Shown here: piece by piece, positions 26,236-36,850 of the stretch
Position numbering within the stretch: position 1 is the stretch's first letter
Layout: the number at the start of each line of letters is the position of its first letter
Position numbers and translations under genes: made by a program
Source: Jiangella alkaliphila
GTDB lineage: Bacteria; Actinomycetota; Actinomycetes; Jiangellales; Jiangellaceae
DNA length: 64,000 nucleotides
Assembly: GCF_900105925.1 (NCBI RefSeq)
Contig: NZ_LT629791.1
Location: 7,224,001-7,288,000 of the forward strand
Reading direction: 5' to 3'
The notes under the pieces: model-generated
Databases searched by the model: none
Told to the model about the DNA's origin: nothing
The model's input: only the letters and a program-made list of their open reading frames with translations

Positions 26236-27255
26236 TCAGCCGGCGTCGGCCCAGGATCGTCCCTGCGCGAGCGCCGCCCCGGACGTCCGCATGGAGGTCT
26301 CCAGCACGGCGAACCGGCGCGCGACGTCCATGACGTTCCCGCCGATGGCGGCGAGATCCTCCGGGCCGGGGCCGAGGATCGTGACGTCGGTGCCCGCGGC
26401 GCGCAGCTTCGCCGACTCGTGCAGGCAGCGGCGGGTGCAGCGGCGCCGCCAGCGCCGTTCCAGTCGTGGCAGCAGCGCGCGCGGGTGGTCCAGCTCGAAC
26501 GACACCATCGGCGCGACGACGTAGACCTCGTCCAGGCCCAGCCCGCCGAGCAGGTCGACCGACGTGGCCGAGCAAGTGCCGCCGTCGACGTAGCGGTGCC
26601 CGCCGATGTGGACCGGCGCGAACCAGCCCGGGATGGCGCATGAGGCCATGACGGCCTGCGGCAGCGACGCGCGCGGCTCGCCCGGCCGGCCGAAGGCGAC
26701 CCGGCGGCCGGTCTCGTAGTCCATCGCCACGATCCGCACGCCCGGGTGCGGCGACCACCCGGCGTCCGGCCCCGTCACCGTGTCGACCAGGTCGCCGATG
26801 CCGTCGAGCGAGCCGCGCCCGACCGGCATCAGCGCCGACAGGACGGCGGTCGGCGGCATCCGGCGCAGCCGGCGCACGTTGCGGCGAACCAAGGCCGGCG
26901 AGCCGACCCCGAGGCGCGGCAGCAGCGGACGGGCACCGCCGGTGGCGGTGTCGTAGTCCCAGGCGTGGTCGGCCAGCGGGCCGCCGATGGGGTTGCCGAG
27001 CTGGTGGTCGCGCAGCTGCCCGGCGTCGACCCCGGCCCCGAGGAGCGCGGCCAGCACCGAGCCCGCGGACGTGCCGAGGATGTAGTCGAAGGACCGGAGG
27101 TCGGCGCCGGTCGACTCTTCGATGGCACTCAGCGCGCCCACCATCCACGCCGCGCCGAGGACTCCGCCACCGCCGAGCACCAGGCCCCGTCGCGGTCCCA
27201 CATGACGAATGGCCTCCATCTGTTGATTCTGCTGTAACAAACTGGTTCGTGCCAC
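26236..27255 (-). CDS. Patatin-like phospholipase
   Basis: A 339-residue lipid acyl hydrolase of the patatin family, which uses a Ser-Asp dyad. Visible motifs: the glycine-rich oxyanion region LVLGGGGVLGAAWMVG (about residues 24-40), the nucleophile GTSAGS (about 61-66), and the aspartate in YVDGGTCSATS. There is no signal peptide, so it probably acts on membrane lipids from inside the cell. GTG 27255 gives the annotated start; ATG 27219 (MEAIRHVGP) begins nearer the conserved domain. It is divergent from the Rv3235-like gene. Confidence 0.9.
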   Translation of the reverse strand: MARTSLLQQNQQMEAIRHVGPRRGLVLGGGGVLGAAWMVGALSAIEESTGADLRSFDYILGTSAGSVLAALLGAGVDAGQLRDHQLGNPIGGPLADHAWDYDTATGGARPLLPRLGVGSPALVRRNVRRLRRMPPTAVLSALMPVGRGSLDGIGDLVDTVTGPDAGWSPHPGVRIVAMDYETGRRVAFGRPGEPRASLPQAVMASCAIPGWFAPVHIGGHRYVDGGTCSATSVDLLGGLGLDEVYVVAPMVSFELDHPRALLPRLERRWRRRCTRRCLHESAKLRAAGTDVTILGPGPEDLAAIGGNVMDVARRFAVLETSMRTSGAALAQGRSWADAG

Positions 27256-27459
27256 GCATCAACGCTCGGAATGTGACCGACCGTTTTTGCCCGCTCGCCC
27301 CCGCCGGTTGCCCGTTCCCCTTTTCGGCGCCCGCCGGAGGTTGCCCGACTAGCCCGAACGGGCGGGCAAACTGCCCGACTCCTCGACCCCGTTGACCCCT
27401 TGGCGCGGGGCGGTTTCGATGCTCGTGACGCCCGTTCGCCCACCCCTCTGGAGGTATCG

Positions 27460-28290
27460 ATGGCCGCGACGTCCGCTCCGCCGGAGCAGTACGTGAGCCG
27501 GGTGTGCTTGTTGCCGGCGCCGGTCACCGAGCCGCCCTTCGACGACGAGCTCGGCATCGTCGTCGCCCGCGGCGTCCGGCGGCCGCCGGACGGGCCGCCC
27601 GCCCCTGGGACGCCGATTCAGGGCACGCTGCCGCTCGACCTCGTGCCCGACCTCGCCTTCGAGGACTACCTGCAGCCCCTCGACGCCGACGAGCCGGCGG
27701 CCGCGGACAGCCTGTGGCTGCGCTACCCCGGCCCCGAGCCGCCTCCCCTCAGGTCGCCGGCGTCCGGCGGCGCGGTGGCGATGCGCGCATCAGGCGCGGG
27801 GGCAGAGGCGTCCGCCGGCCGGGCGGCGGCGACAGGAGGCCCACGACGAGGCGGTGCGGGCACCGACGAGCTGCCCGATCCGCGCCGCTGGACCGCCCGG
27901 CTGGCCCGATCGGCGCTGGAGTGCCTGCACGGCCGCCGCCCGCTGCAGCAGTTGGTGCGGTGGACCGCCGAGCCCGTGTACCGCGACTTGGCTCGGCGGG
28001 CGATCGCCCAGGACGAGGCGCCCGCCGAGCGGCCGCGGATCCGGGCGCTGCGGGTCTGCCGCGTCACCCCCACGGTGGCCGAGGCGAGCGTCGTCGTGCA
28101 GTGGGGTGGGGCGGCGCGGGCGGTGGCCGTGCGTCTCGAGGCCGACGACGGCCGGTGGCTGTGCACCGCCTTCGACCTCGTCGAGCCAGGCCCGCCGCGC
28201 CGCGCCGGCCGCCGTCGAGGAAGCAGCGGCGACCGGCGCGATGCGAAGGGTCAGCGGGCGGCCCAGGCCTCCTCGAACGCGTCGGCGTAA
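27460..28290 (+). CDS. Rv3235 family protein
   Basis: A 276-residue protein. The C-terminal half matches the actinobacterial Rv3235 family: RLARSALECLHGRRPLQQLVRW, then VRWTAEPVYRDL, then the beta strands RALRVCRVTPTVAEASVVV and VAVRLEADDGRWLCTAFDLV. The N-terminal half is Pro/Ala-rich and presumably disordered. Function is unknown; the family gene lies close to secA in many actinobacteria, as here. GGAGG sits 5 nt before ATG 27460, which settles the start. Its last 40 bp overlap the 3' end of the convergent SGNH hydrolase gene. Confidence 0.8.
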   Translation: MAATSAPPEQYVSRVCLLPAPVTEPPFDDELGIVVARGVRRPPDGPPAPGTPIQGTLPLDLVPDLAFEDYLQPLDADEPAAADSLWLRYPGPEPPPLRSPASGGAVAMRASGAGAEASAGRAAATGGPRRGGAGTDELPDPRRWTARLARSALECLHGRRPLQQLVRWTAEPVYRDLARRAIAQDEAPAERPRIRALRVCRVTPTVAEASVVVQWGGAARAVAVRLEADDGRWLCTAFDLVEPGPPRRAGRRRGSSGDRRDAKGQRAAQASSNASA

Positions 28291-29234
28291 CCCGCCTGGC
28301 CGTTCACCGTCGGGTGGAAGGAGTCACGCACGAAGGACGACACGATGTCCCACTGCGGCTGGTACGGCGACCCGCTGGCGGTCGCAGTCGCGGTCGTCGG
28401 CTCGGTCGAGTCGGTCCAGGAGATCTTCAGGCCGTAGAGCCAGTCGCCGGACGCGTTGGCGCACGCCTCGTGCCCGTTGAACACCGCCGCGACCTCGTCG
28501 GACGCCGACTCGACGCCGGCTTCGGCGGCGGCGTTGTCGATGACGTCGTTGAGCAGGACGCCGAGACGGCGGAGCATCTGCCGCTCGGAGTCGGACAGCA
28601 GGCCGGTCAGCGCCGGGCAGTCGTCGCGGACCGCGGGGTCGGGGACGAGCATCGGGTACCCGCCGACGATCACCTCGTCGCCGGGCGCGGCCGCCTGCAC
28701 GGAGTCGTACAGCTGGACCAGTGGCTGGTGCAGGCTGTTGATCAACGTCGTCAGCTCGGCCTCGCGGCGGGTGCAGGAGAAGAACGACGTGAGGCAGTTG
28801 ATCAGCTCGTCGGCGAACCCGGCGTCGTTGCCGCCGACGGTGACGGTGATCAGCCGATCGCCGGCGCCGGGGATCGCCGCCAACTGCTGCACCTGCTGTG
28901 TCAGCTCCGGGATCGCGGCGCCCGAGCAGGCCAGCAGCGTCCGGTCGGTCACGGCGCTGCCGAAGATCAGGTTGTTCCAGGCCTGCGGCGTCCGGTCACA
29001 GTCGTCGACGTAGCCGCCGGCGCCGAGGCCGGACGAATACGAGTCGCCCAGGGTGATGACGGCCGACGGCGTGTCGGCCGCCGACTCCGCCGTCGTTTCC
29101 GTCGCCGACGCGTCCGCCGCCGCGCCGAGGGCCGCCCCCACCAGCACGACGGCCGCCACGCAGAGCGTGACGGCCGTTCTGGTGAGTGATCGAGGGGATC
29201 GTTGCTGGTGGTGGCTGGTCGAGGTCAGAGTCAT
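28251..29234 (-). CDS. Secreted SGNH/GDSL hydrolase
   Basis: A 327-residue secreted esterase/lipase candidate. The signal peptide (about residues 18-45) ends near ADASA. SGNH blocks are complete: block I GDSYSSGLGAGGY (nucleophile Ser), block II CSGAAIPEL, block III GGNDAGF, and block V DSFHPTVNG with the catalytic Asp-His. The six or more cysteines in the mature part suggest disulphides like those of Streptomyces lipases. ATG 29234 is preferred; ATG 29270 would add a 12-residue prefix. The gene overlaps the convergent Rv3235-like gene by 40 bp. Confidence 0.9.
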   Translation of the reverse strand: MTLTSTSHHQQRSPRSLTRTAVTLCVAAVVLVGAALGAAADASATETTAESAADTPSAVITLGDSYSSGLGAGGYVDDCDRTPQAWNNLIFGSAVTDRTLLACSGAAIPELTQQVQQLAAIPGAGDRLITVTVGGNDAGFADELINCLTSFFSCTRREAELTTLINSLHQPLVQLYDSVQAAAPGDEVIVGGYPMLVPDPAVRDDCPALTGLLSDSERQMLRRLGVLLNDVIDNAAAEAGVESASDEVAAVFNGHEACANASGDWLYGLKISWTDSTEPTTATATASGSPYQPQWDIVSSFVRDSFHPTVNGQAGYADAFEEAWAAR

Positions 29235-29368
29235 GTGCGCTGCGCGGCCGGTAGCGGCCGCTCCTCCCATCCGCCGTCCGGGGAATGTGACACTCGGCAT
29301 CACCAAGCGTCACAAAGGACGATAGCGGACGGAAACCGTATGCGGGACACATTTCCCGCCAACAACGT

Positions 29369-29416
29369 CTGACGGGCGGTGCAACGGCGTGACAACGCCC
29401 CTGCACCGCCCGTCAG
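29369..29416 (-). terminator. secA terminator hairpin
   Basis: CTGACGGGCGGTGCA (29369-29383) pairs perfectly with its reverse complement at 29402-29416, and GGCGT/ACGCC pair inside the loop. It begins 24 bp after the secA stop (29441). The remaining gap to 29234 is the SGNH gene's promoter region. Confidence 0.8.
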
Positions 29417-29440
29417 CGAACGAGCGAAGACCCCCGGCAG

Positions 29441-32335
<2,895 letters not shown>

Positions 32336-32476
32336 GCGGGTCAACTCCTATGCAGCGGGCTTGGGCGTTCGTCGCGCCCGGTGGCTCCGGGGGAGGTACA
32401 GAGGCTCCGTCGACCCATGGTACGTCGGGTCACGGAAAAGATAACGACTCGACCTCGATGCGCGGCAGCGGGCAGG

Positions 32477-33607
32477 ATGCAAGGCGTGCAACCGTTCGAG
32501 CTCCGTGGCGAGCGCCTGCTGCTCGCGGTGCCGGTGGCCGCCGACATCGACCGCATCACCGAGCTGTGCCAGGACCCCGAGATCCAGCGCTGGACCACGC
32601 TGCCCTCGCCCTACACGCACGAACACGCGAAGGGCTTCGTCGAGGACATCGTGCCCGGCGGCTGGGAGACCGAGAAGGACCTCGTCTGGGCCATCCGCTC
32701 GCCGGAGGACCGTGTCGCGCTCGGGATGATCGGCCTGCGCGCGCGGGGCGACGGCGCCGCCGAGATCGGCTACTGGGTGGGGCCGGAGGCGCGCGGCAGC
32801 CGGCTGGTGTCGCGGGCGGTCCGGCTGGTGGCCGAGTACGCGTTCGCCGACGTCGGGCCCGGGCTGACGCACCTGCTCTGGCGGGCCGTCGCCGGGAACT
32901 GGGCGTCGCGGCGGGTGGCGTGGGCGTGCGGGTTCCGAATCGAGGGCAAGGTCCGCGGCGGCATCGCCCAGCGCGGCGTCCGCCGGGACACCTGGGTGGC
33001 GACGCTGGCGGCCGGCGAGCCGATGCGCCCCGTGTCGCCGTGGCTGGACGTCCCGACGCTGACCGGCTCGCGGGTGGCGCTGCGCCGGTTCGCGGAGTCC
33101 GACGCCGCCGCCGTCGTCGAGGCGTGCAACGACCCCGTCACACAGCACTGGCTGGGCGGGCTGCCGTCGCCGTACACGCGCGACATCGCGCGCGCCTACA
33201 TCCGCGACCGCGAGGAGGAGGCGGCCGCCGGACGGGGCGTCCACTGGGCGGCGGCGCTGCCCGAGGGCGGGCCGGCGATCGGGGCGTTCTCGCTGATGGG
33301 CCTGCTGACGCACGACGGCGGTGCGGAGATCGGCTATTGGGTGCACCCGGCGGCGCGCGGCCGCGGCGTGGCGACTGAGGCCGTCGGGCTGATGGCGCGG
33401 CACGCGTTCGCGCCGGTGCAGTCGGGCGGACTGGGGCTGCGGCGCCTGGTGATCGCCCACGTGACCGGCAACGACGCGTCGCGCAAGGTGATGGAGCGGG
33501 CCGGCTTCCGGCCGTCGGGCGTGGAGCGGGCGGGCGAGCGGATCCGCGGCGGCATCGTCCTCGACCTGCACTGGTACGACCTGCTCTCCGACGACCCGCT
33601 CCCCTGA
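32477..33607 (+). CDS. Tandem GNAT acetyltransferase-like protein
   Basis: A 376-residue protein with two GNAT domains fused in tandem. Domain 1 (about residues 5-170): LRGERLLLAVPVAADIDRI, EIGYWVGPEARGSRLVSRAV, NWASRRVAWACGF. Domain 2 (about 185-365): LTGSRVALRRFAESDAAAV, EIGYWVHPAARGRGVATEAV, NDASRKVMERAGF. The acetyl-CoA loop is well kept in domain 2 (RGRGVA) but altered in domain 1 (RGSRLV), so domain 1 may bind substrate only. This RimJ/RimL-type family often modifies protein N termini or small amines. ATG 32477; GTG 32486 is an alternative. Divergent from secA. Confidence 0.88.
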   Translation: MQGVQPFELRGERLLLAVPVAADIDRITELCQDPEIQRWTTLPSPYTHEHAKGFVEDIVPGGWETEKDLVWAIRSPEDRVALGMIGLRARGDGAAEIGYWVGPEARGSRLVSRAVRLVAEYAFADVGPGLTHLLWRAVAGNWASRRVAWACGFRIEGKVRGGIAQRGVRRDTWVATLAAGEPMRPVSPWLDVPTLTGSRVALRRFAESDAAAVVEACNDPVTQHWLGGLPSPYTRDIARAYIRDREEEAAAGRGVHWAAALPEGGPAIGAFSLMGLLTHDGGAEIGYWVHPAARGRGVATEAVGLMARHAFAPVQSGGLGLRRLVIAHVTGNDASRKVMERAGFRPSGVERAGERIRGGIVLDLHWYDLLSDDPLP

Positions 33608-33673
33608 CGCCACCCCCGAACCGCATCATGCGCCCCAGGCGCCCGAGGCCCGAGGCCCGAGGCCCGAGGCCCG

Positions 33674-33747
33674 AGTTGATCTTGGACTTCTTCGGCAATT
33701 GCGGTCCGAAATGCCCGTTAGATGGCCGAACGACTCCAAGATCAACT
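33674..33747. terminator. Interrupted hairpin between convergent genes
   Basis: AGTTGATCTTGGA (33674-33686) pairs with TCCAAGATCAACT (33735-33747), and TTCGGC/GCCGAA extend the stem after a few mismatches. The gap between the convergent GNAT and YcaQ-like genes holds only this and a purine/C-rich GGCCCGA repeat at 33644-33674. Confidence 0.65.
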
Positions 33748-33793
33748 TCGGGGCGGGCGGCGCGTGGCGGTCAACCGGCACGCCGCGCGGTCG

Positions 33794-35011
33794 TCAGGCG
33801 GCGGCGCGCTGGAGGGCCTCCTGGAGCGGCGTGGCGAGGTCGCCGCGGCCGGTGGTCGTCACGCCGGAGAGGCCGAGCCACCCGGCCAGCGACACGAGCT
33901 CGTCGGCCAGTTCCTCAGGAGTGTCGGCCGGCGAGCCGGGCTCGCCCCAGGCCGACTGCACCAGCAGCACGCCGGCCTGACGGTCGGCCTTGAGGTCGAC
34001 CCGGGCCACCAGGGCGTCGCCGAGCAGGAACGGCAGCACGTAGTAGCCATGCACCCGTTTGTCGGGCGGAACATAGATCTCCAGCCGGTACCGGAAGCCG
34101 AACAGCGCCTCGGTGCGGGCGCGTTCCCAGATCAGCGAGTCGAACGGGCTCAGCAGCGCCCGGGCGTCGACCCGGCGCGGCACGCGGGCGTCGCGGTGGA
34201 GGTAGGCGGGGCGCTTCCAGCCGTCGACCGTGACGGGCAGCAGCTCACCGGCGTCGACGAGGTCGGCGATGGCGGCCTTGGCGCCGGCGACCGGGAGGCG
34301 GAAGTAGTCGCGCAGGCACTGCTCGGACCCGACGCCGTGGGCGCGGGCGGCGATGCGGACCAGCTCGCGGTGCGACTCTTCCGGCGTCGGGGTGGGGACG
34401 GCCAGGACGTCGCGCGGCAGCACCCGCTCGGGGATGTCGTAGAGCCGGGCGAACGCGCCGTTACGGCCGGCCGCGGTGACCTCGCCGGCCCAGAACAGGT
34501 ACTCGATCGCCTTCTTGACCTCGGACCAGTTCCAGCCCCAGTTGTCCTTCGCCCGCGGCGCGTCGTCCTCGATCTCGCCGGCCGTGACCGGGCCCAGCCG
34601 CTTCACCTCGTCGCGCACCCAGGCGACGAACTCGGGCCGCTCGCGGACCATGCGGACCATGCCGCCCCACGCGGCCTCGTCGGCCCGGGCCATGCGGGCG
34701 CGCAGGTACGGCTGGGTGCGGACGGGCAGCAAGGACGCCTCGTGCGCCCAGTACTCGAACAGCATGCGCGGTGACTTGTTGGCGGCGCGGTCGACCTCGG
34801 CGCGCGGATAGGGCCCGAGCCGGCTGAAGAACGGCAGGTAGTGCGAGCGCGAGAGCACATTGACGGAGTCGATCTGCACCACGCCGACGCGGTCGACGAC
34901 GCGGCGGACGGCCCGCCGGTCGGGACTCGGCGGCCGTGGGTCGGCGAACCCCTGGGCGGCGAGCGCCACGCGCCGGGCCGCCGCGTTGGTCAGCTTCTCT
35001 CGTCGGGCCAT
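33794..35011 (-). CDS. Winged-helix DNA glycosylase, YcaQ/AlkX-like (HTH_42)
   Basis: A 405-residue protein of the HTH_42 family. It has tandem winged-helix segments and the signature [22 protein letters not shown] near residue 45; the Q-hydrophobic-D triad is the catalytic motif of the YcaQ/AlkX branch, as opposed to Q-x-Q in AlkZ. E. coli YcaQ removes bulky alkyl lesions and unhooks DNA crosslinks. Other family landmarks are [18 protein letters not shown] and [14 protein letters not shown]. Actinomycetes use such enzymes for alkylation repair and some for self-resistance to DNA-damaging antibiotics; no such cluster is nearby. ATG 35011. Confidence 0.9.
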   Translation of the reverse strand: MARREKLTNAAARRVALAAQGFADPRPPSPDRRAVRRVVDRVGVVQIDSVNVLSRSHYLPFFSRLGPYPRAEVDRAANKSPRMLFEYWAHEASLLPVRTQPYLRARMARADEAAWGGMVRMVRERPEFVAWVRDEVKRLGPVTAGEIEDDAPRAKDNWGWNWSEVKKAIEYLFWAGEVTAAGRNGAFARLYDIPERVLPRDVLAVPTPTPEESHRELVRIAARAHGVGSEQCLRDYFRLPVAGAKAAIADLVDAGELLPVTVDGWKRPAYLHRDARVPRRVDARALLSPFDSLIWERARTEALFGFRYRLEIYVPPDKRVHGYYVLPFLLGDALVARVDLKADRQAGVLLVQSAWGEPGSPADTPEELADELVSLAGWLGLSGVTTTGRGDLATPLQEALQRAAA

Positions 35012-35062
35012 GGCGCGAAGTTATCAGCGCGTACCGACAGGGTCGGGGTGGTCCGGAACGGC

Positions 35063-35095
35063 CATCGGCACGCCCTCGGTGAGGACGTGCCGATG
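35063..35095 (-). terminator. hpf terminator hairpin
   Basis: CATCGGCACG (35063-35072) and CGTGCCGATG (35086-35095) form a 10-bp stem 15 bp after the hpf stop. Confidence 0.65.
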
Positions 35096-35109
35096 CGGGT
35101 CGGGCCGGG

Positions 35110-35754
35110 TCAGACGTCGAGACGGATGACGCCGTAGTCGTAGCCGCGGCGCCGGTAGACAACGCTGGGCATCTTGGACTCGGCGTCGACGTACAGGTAG
35201 AAGTCGTGGCCGACCAGTTCCATCTCGTAGAGCGCTTGGTCGAGCGTCATCGGCTCGGCGCGGTGGGTCTTCTCACGGACCACCATGGGGCCGGTGTCGG
35301 GGACGGCGTAGGGATCGGGCGCGTCCTCGAGTGCGGTGACGGCCGTAGCGGCCGGTGCCGCGGACGCGGCGGGCGACGGCTGCGCCGGGATGGCGGCGCC
35401 GTCGAGCCCGGCGGTGGCCGCGGCGACGGAGATGGGCGTGCGGTTGCCCCGGTGGACGCGGCGGCGGTCGGCGGCCTTGCGCAGCCGGGCGACGAGCTTG
35501 TCGGTGGCGAGGTCGAGCGCGACGTACCGGTCGGCGGCGGCCGCCTCGGCCCGGATGACCGGACCCTTCGAGTGCAGGGTCAGTTGGACCCGTTCGGACT
35601 GGTCGGCCTGTCGAGGGTTGGCCTCGGCCGAGATCTCGACGTCCACGCGGATGACCTTGTGGGCGATCTTGTCGAGTTTGGAGAGCTTCTCCGCGACGTG
35701 GCTACGGAACCGCTCCGGCACGGTCGTGTGACGGCCCTTGATGACGATATCCAC
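35110..35754 (-). CDS. hpf: Long-form ribosome hibernation promoting factor
   Basis: A 214-residue HPF/RaiA protein. The N-terminal domain (MDIVIKGRHTTVPERFRSHV to KLVARLRKAADRR) binds between the ribosomal subunits; the C-terminal domain (EPMTLDQALYEMELVGHDFYLYVD, SVVYRRRGYDYGVIRL) makes two 70S ribosomes join into inactive 100S dimers. An Ala/Pro-rich linker joins them. GGGAGG lies 6 nt before GTG 35754. Its place between comF and secA is conserved in actinobacteria. It is normally induced on entry to stationary phase or stress; the 185-bp upstream gap presumably holds that promoter, but I cannot define it. Confidence 0.95.
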   Translation of the reverse strand: MDIVIKGRHTTVPERFRSHVAEKLSKLDKIAHKVIRVDVEISAEANPRQADQSERVQLTLHSKGPVIRAEAAAADRYVALDLATDKLVARLRKAADRRRVHRGNRTPISVAAATAGLDGAAIPAQPSPAASAAPAATAVTALEDAPDPYAVPDTGPMVVREKTHRAEPMTLDQALYEMELVGHDFYLYVDAESKMPSVVYRRRGYDYGVIRLDV

Positions 35755-35939
35755 TCGAAACCTCCCGGTCGTCGTGGGTCAGACGGTCGAGCAGCACCCG
35801 CGCGCTCAGGGGACCGGGGTTCGCACCCGGCCTTCCTCGTGGGGTCGAGGATCGACAATGGGTGCCATGCACAAACGTTAGCCGTTCGTCGCCTTTCGTA
35901 CACGTGGAACCGCCCGATTTCTGCTAACCGCGGCGGACG

Positions 35940-36800
35940 TCACACCACCGCGATCACCGCCGCCCCGCATGGGCGCACGCCGGCGGCCTCGAGCGCCCGG
36001 GCGCTCTCACGCAGCGTCGCCCCGCTGGTCACGATGTCGTCGACGAGGACGACGCAGCAGCCGTGCGTCGCGCGGTTCGCGGTCCTGGTGGCGACGAGCG
36101 AGCCGTGCAGGTTGTCCTCACGTTCGCGCCGGTCGAGGCCGGCCTGATCGGCCACCCGCCGCCCGTGGCGCAACCCGGCGACGACGATGGCCTGCTGGCC
36201 GGACCGCTGGAGGGTCGCCGCGGCCCGGCGCGCCGACCTCAGGAGGGGGTCGTGGCCACGGCGGCGCACCGCCGAGGGCGCCGACGGGACCGGGACCAGC
36301 GCGACGGCGCGGTCGCCATGGGCGGGATCGCCGCGGACCGGGATGTCGGAGTCTGCGGCGTGGCAGGGGGCGTCGGTGGCGAGCAGGGCGGTGACGGCGA
36401 CGGCGAGGGCGTCGCCGAGAGGGGTGGCCAGCGGCAGGCGTCCGCGCTCCTTGTGCTCGATGATCGCGGCACGGACCGCGCCGGCGTAGGCCGCGGCGCC
36501 GGCCAGCGGGAGGTCGGGCCGGCCGGGGACCGTCGCGGCGCGCGTTGCCGGACCCAGCAGCGCGGCACGGCAGGACGGGCAGAGCAAGCCCGGATGCTCA
36601 CCGCAGCCGGCGCAGGCGCAGCCGAGGGCGAGGTCAGCGGCCGCCTGACCGAGGCGGCGGAAGGCCTGGCGCACGCGGGCGACGATGTGACGCAGGCGGG
36701 CGAGCCCGCGCCGTCCGGCCGGTGCGGAGGAGACGGCGCCACGGCCGGGCGGAGCGGCGGCGGAGTCGGCGAAAACGATCATGGAACCAGCATGCACCAT
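35940..36800 (-). CDS. comF: ComF family protein (phosphoribosyltransferase-like)
   Basis: A 286-residue ComF-type protein: a four-cysteine zinc motif (CAGCGEHPGLLCPSC, about residues 63-77) and a type I phosphoribosyltransferase fold with the PRPP loop VVLVDDIVTSGATL near the C terminus. In competent bacteria ComF helps DNA uptake; in actinobacteria its role is unknown and it is often kept beside lpqB. The protein is longer than most, with an Arg/Ala-rich N terminus of about 55 residues. Start taken at ATG 36800; ATG 36782 is also possible. It begins 50 bp after the lpqB stop. Confidence 0.88.
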   Translation of the reverse strand: MVHAGSMIVFADSAAAPPGRGAVSSAPAGRRGLARLRHIVARVRQAFRRLGQAAADLALGCACAGCGEHPGLLCPSCRAALLGPATRAATVPGRPDLPLAGAAAYAGAVRAAIIEHKERGRLPLATPLGDALAVAVTALLATDAPCHAADSDIPVRGDPAHGDRAVALVPVPSAPSAVRRRGHDPLLRSARRAAATLQRSGQQAIVVAGLRHGRRVADQAGLDRREREDNLHGSLVATRTANRATHGCCVVLVDDIVTSGATLRESARALEAAGVRPCGAAVIAVV

Positions 36801-36850
36801 GGGTCCGACAAGGTCGGATCACGCCGGCCGCGGGAGGGCGAAGCGGCTGG

